A DNA stretch of 64,000 nucleotides, from NCBI GenBank assembly GCA_017934045.1, contig JAGBKK010000024.1, positions 124,001 through 188,000 on the forward strand, written 5' to 3'. Below, piece by piece: positions 1 through 7,658 of the stretch. The notes below the pieces were generated by a model. The model made no database searches and had not been told where the DNA came from. It was given only the letters and a program-made list of their open reading frames with translations. The DNA comes from Neisseriaceae bacterium (GTDB lineage Bacteria; Pseudomonadota; Gammaproteobacteria; Burkholderiales; Neisseriaceae). Within the stretch, counting starts at the first letter, position 1. Every line of letters begins with the position of its first letter. The position numbers were made by a program, and so were the translations under genes.

Positions 1-1
1 T

Positions 2-1231
2 GCTTCGCATTTGGGCTGTGAAATAGAAATACCCAATCTTTCAGGCAGCCTTACTCGTCATTCTGAACGCAGTGAAGAATCTCATCAAAAAGATTCTTCG
101 CTTAACGCTCAAAATGACGGTATCGTTTCAGGCAGCCTGAACTTCTTATTCAACGAAGAAATCGGCGTGGTTCTGCAAATTCATGCCAGCGATTTGACTG
201 AATTTAAACAACAATTTGCCGATTGTTGTGTGCAAGAATTAGGCACAATCAACCGTTCAGGCAGCCTGAAAATTGTGTGCAACAACAAAGTGCTGTTAGA
301 AGAAAATCGTGTTGATTTACAAAAGGCTTGGTCGGACACTTCTTACCAAATCCAAAAATTACGCGACAATCCCGCCTGTGCCGATAGCGAATTTGCCCTA
401 ATCGAAAGCGAAGAATGTTTGGTCGAAAAACCCACATTCACACCCACCGAAATACCTTATCTTTCAGGGAACACCAAACCCAAAGCCGCCATTTTGCGAG
501 AACAAGGGGTGAATGGACACTTGGAAATGGCGGTAGCGTTTGCTATGGCAGGTTTTGAGACTTACGACATACACATGGACGACTTAATTTCAGGCAGACA
601 AAATTTACAAGATTTTCAAATGCTTGCCGCTTGTGGCGGATTTAGTTACGGCGATGTTTTGGGTGCAGGAGCAGGCTGGGCAAAAACCATATTATTTAAC
701 AACAAGTTACGAGAACAATTTGCCCAATTTTTCCAACGCCAAAACACCTTATCATTAGGCGTGTGCAACGGCTGTCAAATGATGAGCCTGCTTGCCGACA
801 TTATTCCAGGTACAGACAACTGGGCAAACTTCCGCCGCAACCTGTCCGAACAATTTGAAGCACGACTGGTGAATGTGAAAGTGGCAAACAGTTCGTCCTT
901 ACTGTTGCAAGGTATGGCAGGCAGTATCTTGCCCGTCGTGGTGAGCCACGGCGAAGGCAGAGCCGATTTTGGCGGCAAAGCATTTGACAGCACCGCATTG
1001 CAATATGTTGATAAACAAGGAAATCCCACCAATATTTACCCACTCAACCCCAACGGAGCCGACAATGCCGCCGCAGGCTTAACCACAAAAGACGGCAGAG
1101 CCACCATTATGATGCCCCACCCCGAACGCACCATTCGCCAAGTGTCTATGGGCTGGCAAAAACACACCCATGAACGACAATCATCAGTATGGTTTGAATT
1201 GTTCGTCAATGCACGGCGAGCGTTTGGGTGA
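2..1231 (+). CDS. purL: Phosphoribosylformylglycinamidine synthase, C-terminal part (5' cut by window edge)
   Basis: PurL makes FGAM from FGAR, ATP and glutamine in purine synthesis. About 409 residues of a protein usually near 1300 residues are visible: the end of the synthetase part and the complete glutaminase domain. The amidotransferase signature GVCNGCQ holds the nucleophilic Cys (codon 764-766), and the PHPERTIRQ motif near the C-terminus supplies the partner His and Glu. The open frame runs through the left window edge, so no start is given. Unusual for the family, the visible N-terminal part holds several DUS-encoded SGSL segments and a palindromic repeat inserted in frame (residues RHSERSEES onward). 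The reading frame stays open, so the enzyme is probably still functional. Confidence 0.95.
   Translation, partial: ASHLGCEIEIPNLSGSLTRHSERSEESHQKDSSLNAQNDGIVSGSLNFLFNEEIGVVLQIHASDLTEFKQQFADCCVQELGTINRSGSLKIVCNNKVLLEENRVDLQKAWSDTSYQIQKLRDNPACADSEFALIESEECLVEKPTFTPTEIPYLSGNTKPKAAILREQGVNGHLEMAVAFAMAGFETYDIHMDDLISGRQNLQDFQMLAACGGFSYGDVLGAGAGWAKTILFNNKLREQFAQFFQRQNTLSLGVCNGCQMMSLLADIIPGTDNWANFRRNLSEQFEARLVNVKVANSSSLLLQGMAGSILPVVVSHGEGRADFGGKAFDSTALQYVDKQGNPTNIYPLNPNGADNAAAGLTTKDGRATIMMPHPERTIRQVSMGWQKHTHERQSSVWFELFVNARRAFG
56..119. repeat. Palindromic repeat inserted in frame in purL
   Basis: The left arm (56-82) and right arm (91-119) are imperfect inverted complements around a CATCAAAA loop. 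This matches the widespread bacterial palindrome of the GTCATTCTGAACGCAGTGAA type, which translates as HSERSEES. A DUS flanks it on each side (near 40-52 and 127-140). It adds about 30 residues to PurL without a stop. Confidence 0.75.
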
Positions 1232-1236
1232 TGGTA

Positions 1237-1272
1237 GGGCTGCCTAAAAAAACTTTCAGGCAGCCTGAAATA
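1237..1272 (+). terminator. DUS-based hairpin after purL
   Basis: AGGCTGCCT (about 1237-1245) and AGGCAGCCT (1258-1266) form a stem around an A-rich loop right behind the purL stop. The second arm belongs to a full DUS (1254-1270). Only a weak T tract follows, so termination is plausible but not certain. Confidence 0.4.
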
Positions 1273-1298
1273 ATTTAGGATTTTAAAAAATTGTTAAT

Positions 1299-1982
1299 AT
1301 GAAAAAAGGCACAAAATATAAGATATATTTTTCGATATGGTTATTGATTATATCCATTGCTTTGATATTTAGTCCTGCTCTTCGATGGAATAAAAATAAT
1401 GAACGGGAAATAACTATATTAAACCCAAAGGTAGAAAGACATTTTCCATTTAAAAGAAATTCAAAAGACAAATTTGTTTTTATCAATAAAGTAGATGGTG
1501 CAAGATACCCTATACTCTGTTCTTCATTAAAAATTGATGAAAAAGAAACTTTTTGTGATTGGTATGACGGTAAAAATCCAGAGCATAAAGTATCTTCAAT
1601 TCAAAAGGTTTCTATTATTCATTTGTACAGTAATTGGTATAAAAATAGAAAAATTAAAAAACTTTCTTTTATGAATGAAATTGAATTTCTTGATAAAGAA
1701 AAAAATATACACCACTTTGTAGTTGGTAGAGAGAAGATGAATGAACAAATTAAAGCATATATCTCGGGAGAGTGGGGTATTATTTTGGCTACATTTATTC
1801 TCTTTTTTCCAAAAATATTTGAATGGATTTTTTCTGGTGGCAATAAAGAAAGAATGAAACATGATAGAAATTATGAACAACTCATAGCATTGAAACAAGC
1901 ATTAGTTTTTATAATTGTACTCATCATTGTCTTTATTATCTCAATGTCATTAACAAGCAAGATTGTTAATTTTATTTTTTAA
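1299..1982 (+). CDS. Hypothetical membrane protein, AT-rich
   Basis: A 227-residue protein that I do not recognise. Three hydrophobic segments are visible: residues about 10-28 (IWLLIISIALIFSPAL), about 150-172 (GIILATFILFFPKIFEWIF) and the C-terminus (ALVFIIVLIIVFIISMSL). A hydrophilic, lysine-rich domain of about 110 residues lies between the first two. The ATG at 1299 is the first in frame and has no clear Shine-Dalgarno sequence. The gene is clearly more AT-rich than purL and the ATPase around it and sits alone between DUS copies, which suggests an accessory or acquired gene. No function can be assigned. Confidence 0.7.
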   Translation: MKKGTKYKIYFSIWLLIISIALIFSPALRWNKNNEREITILNPKVERHFPFKRNSKDKFVFINKVDGARYPILCSSLKIDEKETFCDWYDGKNPEHKVSSIQKVSIIHLYSNWYKNRKIKKLSFMNEIEFLDKEKNIHHFVVGREKMNEQIKAYISGEWGIILATFILFFPKIFEWIFSGGNKERMKHDRNYEQLIALKQALVFIIVLIIVFIISMSLTSKIVNFIF

Positions 1983-2067
1983 TCTTTTGAACATAAAAAA
2001 AATAAATCATAACAACAAAAACAAGCACAAGCGTACGCAATCTCATAACTACGGAAAACGAATGATT

Positions 2068-2084
2068 TTTCAGGCTGCCTGAAA
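2068..2084. repeat. DNA uptake sequence (representative copy)
   Basis: TTTCAGGCTGCCTGAAA, a 17-bp palindrome broken only at the central base. One strand reads AGGCTGCCTGAA (simDUS) and the other AGGCAGCCTGAA (kingDUS). Further full copies include 1254-1270 and 4545-4561, the latter directly behind a stop codon. Dozens more are spread over the window, many inside genes, where they translate as SGSL, SGCL, FRLPE, FRQPE or QAA. DUS are recognised by the competence pilin ComP in Neisseriaceae. Confidence 0.9.
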
Positions 2085-2114
2085 ACGCTTTTTTCTATTA
2101 CAATACGCCCCATT

Positions 2115-4544
2115 ATGGAAAAACACTGCTTTCACTGCGGTTTGCCTGTGCCGCAGGATTTAAATCTCACCATTCACATTGACGACCGTGATGAGCCTGT
2201 TTGTTGTGCGGGTTGTCAGGCGGTGGCACAGGGGATTATTGACGCGGGGCTGGCTCGTTATTACACGCAACGCACGGCAGACGCACCCAAGTCCGAACTG
2301 CCGCCGCAGGAAATTTTAGACCAGTTGAAATTGTATGACCTGCCTGATATGCAGGCGGATTTTGTGCATTCACAAGGCAACCTGAAAGAAGCGGTGTTGT
2401 TGTTATCTGGCATTACCTGTGCGGCGTGTGTGTGGTTGATTGAGCAACGCTTGTTGCGGCAAAAAGGCGTTGCCAAAGTGGAACTGAATTACAGCAATCA
2501 TCGAGCCAGAATTGCTTGGGACGACGACCAAGTGCAACTGTCTGATATTCTTCTGATTATTCGTCAAACAGGCTATGAAGCTTATCCTTACAATGCCGAT
2601 AATGCCAAGCAACACGCCGATTTAGAACGCAAACGCTCGCTTACTCGCTTGTGGGTGGCAGGTTTGTCGATGATGCAGGTAATGATGTACGCCGTGCCAA
2701 CTTATATTTTTGGCGACATTGAACCGCAGTTTTTGTGGCTGTTGCATTGGGCTTCAATGGTTTTAACGCTGCCTGTGGTGTTGTATTCTGCCCTACCCTT
2801 TTATCGTGGAGCGTTGCGTGATTTGAAAAATCGCCGTGTTGGTATGGATACGCCGATTGCCTTGGCGGTGTTGCTGTCATTTATTGCCAGTGCTATTGCC
2901 CTATTGCGGCGTGAAATGGACGGCGTGTTTTTCGATTCGATTTCCATGTTCGTCTTTTTATTGTTGTTCGGACGATATTTAGAACAATCCGCTCGCCGCA
3001 AAGCAAATGATGCGGCTGAACGCTTGCTGAAATTAGTGCCGTCTTTTTGTCATTTATTGCCCAATTATCCTACCAATCAAAACATTCAGGAAGCCGCGGT
3101 GGTGCAGATTAAGGCGGACGATACGCTGTTGGTGAAAGCAGGCGAAGTGATTCCTGTTGATGGCGTGGTGCTGTCAGGGATAAGTGGCGTTGATGAATCC
3201 ATGCTCACAGGCGAAAGTCTGCCCATATCGAAAAATCAAGGCGATAAAGTTACCGCTGGCACGCTTAATATGGACAGTCCGCTGATTATTCAAACGCATG
3301 CCGTGGGTGATACCACACGATTAGGCTCGATTGTGCGAATGTTGGATACGGCAATGGCGAATAAGCCAAAACTTGCCCAACTTGCCGACCGTTATGCGTC
3401 TTGGTTTGTGGCGGCTTTGTTGATTGTTGCCGTCTTGGTGTTTGCCTTTTGGAGTTTGTACGATAGCCCCAATCGTGCCTTGTGGGTTACCGTCTCGCTG
3501 TTGGTGATTACCTGTCCGTGTGCTTTGTCCTTGGCGACTCCTGCGGCTTTGACGGCGGCGGCTGGTAATTTAGCGTCATCAGGCGTGTTGGTTCGCAACG
3601 GGCAAGCGATTGAAACGCTGGGACAAATCAGCGATATTATTTTCGACAAAACAGGCACGCTGACAATCGGCACGCCACAAGTTACGCAAACCATTCTTTC
3701 AGGCAGCCTGAATGAAACAGAAATTGCCAATATTATCAACGCATTAGAACAAAAATCTGAACACCCCGTAGCCCTTGCATTATTAAAAAAATACCAACCC
3801 ATTGTTTCTCAAAATCTGATTGCCGATAATCTCATCAACACGGTTGGACACGGCATTTCTGCCAATATCAACGGCACAATTTGGCGAGTGGGTAATGTGG
3901 ATTTTGTCAGTCAAATCGCAGGGCAAGTGCCTGATAACATTAAACAATTAAACAACGGCACGATTATTGCGTTAGGCAATCAAACAGGTTTTCAGGCAGC
4001 CTTTGTGTTAAACGACAGCATTAAAGACACCGCTTTTGACACAATTTCTCAATTAAAAACAATGGGTTACAATATTCACCTATTAAGTGGCGACAATCTT
4101 TCTGCGGTTACACAAACCGCCAACACATTAGGCATAGACCACTTCATCGCCCAAGCCAGTCCAGAAGAAAAACTTGCCTTTGTTGAATCCTTACAAAGAA
4201 ACGGCAAAAAAACGCTGATGATAGGCGATGGCGTGAATGACGCACCTGTTTTAGCAAGAGCCGATGTATCGATTGCTATGTCCGCAGGGGCAGATGTTTC
4301 ACGCGAGGGCAGTGATATTGTGGTTACCAATCAAAACCTGAATGCCATACACAACGCCGTACGGTTGTCGGCAAAAACCAAACAGATTATTCAGCAAAAC
4401 ATTATTTGGGCATTGTCCTACAACGCCATCGCCATTCCCATCGCCGCAACAGGACACGCCAAACCCGCCATTGCCGCCTTGGGCATGGCGTTAAGTTCGC
4501 TACTCGTGGTGAGTAATGCGTTAAGGTTGTTGAAGAAGAAATAG
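2115..4544 (+). CDS. ccoI: Copper-type P1B ATPase of the CcoI/FixI kind
   Basis: An 809-residue heavy-metal P-type ATPase. The N-terminus has the CFHCGLP and CCAGC cysteine clusters typical of the CcoI/FixI/CtpA branch. A heavy-metal-associated domain with GITCAAC follows at about residue 100. Then come membrane helices, the ion-site CPC motif ([13 protein letters not shown]), the phosphorylation motif DKTGTLT and the hinge [11 protein letters not shown]. This subfamily exports Cu(I) for assembly of cbb3 oxidase and periplasmic cuproproteins, rather than mainly for detoxification. No cco structural genes lie in the window. Two DUS fall inside the gene (near 3700 and 3990), in the nucleotide-binding domain. 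The ATG at 2115 directly precedes the Cys-rich domain. The family assignment is firm and the CcoI role is inferred from the N-terminus. Confidence 0.88.
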   Translation: MEKHCFHCGLPVPQDLNLTIHIDDRDEPVCCAGCQAVAQGIIDAGLARYYTQRTADAPKSELPPQEILDQLKLYDLPDMQADFVHSQGNLKEAVLLLSGITCAACVWLIEQRLLRQKGVAKVELNYSNHRARIAWDDDQVQLSDILLIIRQTGYEAYPYNADNAKQHADLERKRSLTRLWVAGLSMMQVMMYAVPTYIFGDIEPQFLWLLHWASMVLTLPVVLYSALPFYRGALRDLKNRRVGMDTPIALAVLLSFIASAIALLRREMDGVFFDSISMFVFLLLFGRYLEQSARRKANDAAERLLKLVPSFCHLLPNYPTNQNIQEAAVVQIKADDTLLVKAGEVIPVDGVVLSGISGVDESMLTGESLPISKNQGDKVTAGTLNMDSPLIIQTHAVGDTTRLGSIVRMLDTAMANKPKLAQLADRYASWFVAALLIVAVLVFAFWSLYDSPNRALWVTVSLLVITCPCALSLATPAALTAAAGNLASSGVLVRNGQAIETLGQISDIIFDKTGTLTIGTPQVTQTILSGSLNETEIANIINALEQKSEHPVALALLKKYQPIVSQNLIADNLINTVGHGISANINGTIWRVGNVDFVSQIAGQVPDNIKQLNNGTIIALGNQTGFQAAFVLNDSIKDTAFDTISQLKTMGYNIHLLSGDNLSAVTQTANTLGIDHFIAQASPEEKLAFVESLQRNGKKTLMIGDGVNDAPVLARADVSIAMSAGADVSREGSDIVVTNQNLNAIHNAVRLSAKTKQIIQQNIIWALSYNAIAIPIAATGHAKPAIAALGMALSSLLVVSNALRLLKKK

Positions 4545-4627
4545 TTTCAGGCAGCCTGAAAATGATGCATTTCAAATAATACGGCAAGACACGCCATAAG
4601 CATTTCAATTTTGAAGTTGTTTGATGA

Positions 4628-4734
4628 TATAGTCGTTAAACTTCAAAACACTAATGCGTTGGTTCGCCTTGCCGTATTATTTATACTGTCGTAGGCAAAA
4701 ACGCCTTTTATTGTTTTGAAGTTTAACGACTATA
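4628..4734. mobile_element. Correia-like miniature element, TIR type 1 (copy A)
   Basis: A 107-bp non-coding element with near-perfect terminal inverted repeats starting TATAGTCGTTAAACTTCA. The core CGCCTTGCCGTATTAT plus TATACTGTC strongly resembles the core of the Neisseria Correia repeat. It starts and ends with TA, as expected for TA-duplicating MITEs. The 4545-4877 stretch holds no gene: only a DUS, this element and its neighbour. Confidence 0.75.
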
Positions 4735-4802
4735 TAGTCAATTCAAAGCAAAAGTAGGCAAGGCAAACCAACGCTACATAATTTTGGTATCAATTGACGA
4801 TA
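4733..4802. mobile_element. Short Correia-like element, TIR type 2 (internally deleted)
   Basis: About 70 bp, starting TATAGTCAATTCAAAG and ending with an imperfect complement (TCAATTGACGATA). It shares its first TA with the end of the preceding element. The inner AAGTAGGCAAGGC resembles the right half of the full-length type 2 copy at 29109-29214, so it is probably a deletion derivative. Confidence 0.55.
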
Positions 4803-4877
4803 AAAAGCAAACAACAAAAACCTTGCTTTATTGCAAAGCAAAGGTTTTTGTCGCTGATGATTTATGAAATATATAAA

Positions 4878-5240
4878 TTATAAAATTTCAACAATATTGC
4901 GAGCGGCGCGTTTGGCGTCCAAGAAAATTAAGCCTAATTTCGCACCTTCACGAGCAATTACGGTTAGCACGGCATCTGAACCTGCGTGGGTCATCAAAAT
5001 ATAGCCGTTAGAACCTTTTACCATCACTTGCTCTAAATCGCCACGATTTAATTCGCGTGCTGTGCGTTCGCCCAAAGCCAACATTGCAGCAGCCATCGCA
5101 CCTACGCGGTCTTCATCAACATCTTGTGGCAACAAAGCAGCCATTGTTAAACCGTCAGCAGAAATAATGGCTGATGCCTCAATGTCTGCCGATGAACCAT
5201 TCAAATCACTCAAAATGGATTTCAACATTTGCTCACGCAT
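4878..5240 (-). CDS. Roadblock/LC7 domain protein (MglB-like)
   Basis: A 120-residue single-domain Roadblock/LC7 protein and the last gene of the six-gene operon. The typical alternation is visible: an N-terminal helix (MLKSILSDLNGSSADIEAS), the strand pair AIISADGLTMAALL, the central helix (DRVGAMAAAMLALGERTARE), then the strands QVMVKGSNGYILMTHAG and AVLTVIA and the closing helix. Such proteins act as regulators of small Ras-like GTPases, for example MglB acting on MglA, and as conservon components in Streptomyces. The start has a good GGAG ribosome site. A canonical GTPase gene lies two genes upstream, so a GAP or scaffold role is the simplest inference. The family is near certain and the partner is inferred. 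Confidence 0.88.
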   Translation of the reverse strand: MREQMLKSILSDLNGSSADIEASAIISADGLTMAALLPQDVDEDRVGAMAAAMLALGERTARELNRGDLEQVMVKGSNGYILMTHAGSDAVLTVIAREGAKLGLIFLDAKRAARNIVEIL

Positions 5241-5283
5241 AATTCAATCTCCAAAAAAATCAAAGTCCTTAAATTAAAAATCA

Positions 5284-5919
5284 TTAACCATAACGGCGAT
5301 ACAGCACTTGCACCAATTCGACAAAATTGTCGTTTTGTAACTGCGGTGTGCCGCCAATCACCAAAATCAGTTTGTTTTCACCTAAATACATAGGGAAAAA
5401 TGCCAACTCACTGCGTCCAGCGGGATCGCACACTGCCCACGAGTTTTGGTTGATATTCAAGTTGTTTTTAATCAACAGGGCGTGTTGTTCCGATAGACGC
5501 GCCACTTCACCTGCCAAAGCAGCAATTTCTTCGGCTGATTCGTGATGAAAACCTGCACAGGCATAATACAAACCGTTGTCGTCAGCAATCAGAGCTTTGT
5601 TGGTGTCTGACAGTTGTGCCAACAATTCAGGCAGCCTGTTTTCCAAGTTATCCTGTGCAATCACGGTGGGTTTATCTTCACCGTACAAAAATTCCAAGCG
5701 TTGTAAGCGATACAATAAATTGATGGCAGATTCTAAATTATCTGAACCTGACCATTGCAATAAGGATTCTTCGCTTACAGGTTGTGGATCAACGGTTTTT
5801 AAAATACCGTGTAGCAGTGTCCGAGAAGGGTTTTGTTGTGTCCCAGAAATCGCATAATAGGCACCCGCCGCCGTAACTTTGGGATACAACTGTGTTTGTA
5901 ATGAAAGATTAGTTTCCAT
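5284..5919 (-). CDS. Divergent Roadblock-like protein with N-terminal extension
   Basis: A 211-residue protein between the GTPase and the MglB-like gene. Its C-terminal half (from about residue 108: KALIADDNGLYYACAGF, then EEIAALAGEVARLSEQ, then ELAFFPMYLGENKLILVIGG) has the strand-helix-strand pattern of a Roadblock domain, but diverged. The N-terminal 100 residues (SRTLLHGILKTVDPQPVSEESLLQW...AINLLYRLQRLEFLYGE) look like a small helical or winged-helix module. It starts 4 bp after the GTPase stop with an AGAGG ribosome site, so translation is probably coupled. One DUS lies inside (near 5626). The Roadblock call is by pattern only; a structure prediction would decide it. Confidence 0.6.
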   Translation of the reverse strand: METNLSLQTQLYPKVTAAGAYYAISGTQQNPSRTLLHGILKTVDPQPVSEESLLQWSGSDNLESAINLLYRLQRLEFLYGEDKPTVIAQDNLENRLPELLAQLSDTNKALIADDNGLYYACAGFHHESAEEIAALAGEVARLSEQHALLIKNNLNINQNSWAVCDPAGRSELAFFPMYLGENKLILVIGGTPQLQNDNFVELVQVLYRRYG

Positions 5920-5923
5920 ATTT

Positions 5924-6460
5924 TTATACCTCTAATCCTGGGTCAATGGAAAATAATAATGCCACCACTAAATGTTTCACATCATTCGGTTCACGACCAT
6001 CAACCTCAAATACAGGAATGTTGAGTTTTTTATCGGCTAAATAGTGTTGATATACCGCAATCGTGGGCGATGCTTGTATATCCATTTTGGTTACACCGAT
6101 AACGACTGGTGCGTAAGCCAACAAATCTTTAAATGCGTCCAAGAAAAATTCCAAGTCTTTCAAAGGCGTAGGACGGGTGTTGTCCAACATTAACACCAAG
6201 CCCAATGCCCCTGTACTTAAAATTTCCCACATAAAATCAAAGCGTTCTTGACCTGGTGTACCATACAAATGCACTTTGGTTTCTTCGTCCAAGTGAATCA
6301 CGCCATAGTCCATCGCCACGGTGGTGTGGTCTTTGCGTGCTAATGTCATATCGGACGCATGGGCATCGGTTTTAATCGGCGGCTCATCACTAATCGCAGA
6401 AATCGCCGTGGTTTTGCCAACACCAACTGGACCTGTGAAAATAATCTTACTTTCTACCAT
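5924..6460 (-). CDS. Small Ras-like GTPase (COG2229/MglA-like)
   Basis: A 178-residue single-domain GTPase. G1 is GPVGVGKTT (residues 10-18). A Thr pair (46-47) is a candidate switch I. G3 reads YGTPGQERF (66-74), where the usual Asp of DxxGQ is Gly67 but the catalytic Gln71 is kept. G4 is TKMD (124-127). This combination is typical of the COG2229 branch found beside Roadblock proteins, as in Streptomyces conservons, and is related to MglA. No lipid-attachment Cys is seen, so it is a cytosolic switch. The start has an AAGGGA ribosome site. It lies between the receiver protein (25 bp upstream) and the divergent Roadblock gene (4 bp downstream). Confidence 0.87.
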   Translation of the reverse strand: MVESKIIFTGPVGVGKTTAISAISDEPPIKTDAHASDMTLARKDHTTVAMDYGVIHLDEETKVHLYGTPGQERFDFMWEILSTGALGLVLMLDNTRPTPLKDLEFFLDAFKDLLAYAPVVIGVTKMDIQASPTIAVYQHYLADKKLNIPVFEVDGREPNDVKHLVVALLFSIDPGLEV

Positions 6461-6485
6461 AATCAGTTAATCCCTTAATAAACCA

Positions 6486-7658
6486 TTATTCTTTCACTGC
6501 CAAACGGCTCATCAAGCGTTGCAACATACCTGTGTTTTGTGCACGGTATTTTTGTCGCACCACAATGCCGTCTTCTTGCAAACCATTGCCTTGCACTTTT
6601 TCAGCCAACGGCGATGTGGATTTGCCATCAAATTTTTGTGTCATTGCTTGAATCGTCTCTGGATCAGCCGCTAACAAGCCTACCATATAGGTGGCAGCAA
6701 TAAAATCTAATAAATCTTTTAATTCCACACGCAAAATTTTATATAAAATATGCAAATTTGCGGTGGTTTGTGTCATAAAGGCAGACAAGCGCATAGCGTC
6801 TGAAATGTGTGCTAAACGCGTTAAGTTTGGCCAGCCTTTCAAACGCACCAATGTATCAGGTAAAATTTCCGACACCAAACGACCACGGCAAGTCCAAACC
6901 GAAAATTGCCACAGACAAGACTCGAAACTCACTTTGGCATTTTTACGCCAAGTTGGATTATCGGCAATGTATTTAATGCTGATTTGGGCGTTGTCGTTCT
7001 CGCACAGTTTTTTCAAGTCATCGGGCGATACTGCCAATAAGATTTTTTGAATCACGGGGAAAACAATCAGCAATGGTTTGTTTTCATACACCAAAGCAGC
7101 GTCTTTGTTTTGGCTACACACCACACGCAACGCCCCTAATAAACCGTGTTGGGCATTGAATTTGCGAATATTAGCAGTGGGCAGTTGTTCTTTGCGTTGA
7201 AATTTACGCACCACAAACTGATCTTGGTGTTCTACACCTTGTTCTTTTTCTTTGAGTTTGCGTTCCAAGTTCAAACGGTGGCGTTCGGCTTCCGCTTTTT
7301 CGCGTTCAATGCGTTTTTGATCTGGGTTATACAAACCTTCACCACGCAAAGTGGCTTTAATCAAAGGAAACAAAGCTTCGATTTTGACGGGTTTGGGCAG
7401 GTAATGCACGGGGAATTCGGGTTCATTCACCGAAGTATAAATCGCTGGCATTTCAGGATACTGTGCTTTAAAGTCATGCCACGCTTGCACGCCCTCTGCA
7501 CCATCAACATCGACAATCGCCAAAGTGGCTTGATCGCCCTGTTCAATAATGTTGTATTTAACTGCGGCATGCATTTTGAATGCCATGCGAAATACAGCCA
7601 TTTTTTTGTCGTCCATACCGACCAACAAAACATTTTTTGCGACTTGTTGGGATTGCAT
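6486..7658 (-). CDS. Receiver-domain protein with coiled coil and unknown C-terminal domain
   Basis: A 390-residue protein. Residues about 8-105 look like a CheY-type receiver: NVLLVGMDD gives the acidic pair (D16/D17), LAIVDVDG the possible phospho-acceptor (D50), IYTS the Thr/Ser position, and YLPKPV the conserved Lys-Pro. A charged helix (about 112-145, RIEREKAEAERHRLNLERKLKEKEQ) probably forms a coiled coil. The remaining 240 residues are a mixed domain ending in a helical part (LTRLAHISDAMRLSAFMTQTTANLHILYKIL) that I do not recognise. The ATG overlaps the stop of the upstream FimV-like gene (TAATG), so the two are translationally coupled. It may link phosphorelay input to the GTPase, which is inference. 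Confidence 0.65.
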   Translation of the reverse strand: MQSQQVAKNVLLVGMDDKKMAVFRMAFKMHAAVKYNIIEQGDQATLAIVDVDGAEGVQAWHDFKAQYPEMPAIYTSVNEPEFPVHYLPKPVKIEALFPLIKATLRGEGLYNPDQKRIEREKAEAERHRLNLERKLKEKEQGVEHQDQFVVRKFQRKEQLPTANIRKFNAQHGLLGALRVVCSQNKDAALVYENKPLLIVFPVIQKILLAVSPDDLKKLCENDNAQISIKYIADNPTWRKNAKVSFESCLWQFSVWTCRGRLVSEILPDTLVRLKGWPNLTRLAHISDAMRLSAFMTQTTANLHILYKILRVELKDLLDFIAATYMVGLLAADPETIQAMTQKFDGKSTSPLAEKVQGNGLQEDGIVVRQKYRAQNTGMLQRLMSRLAVKE

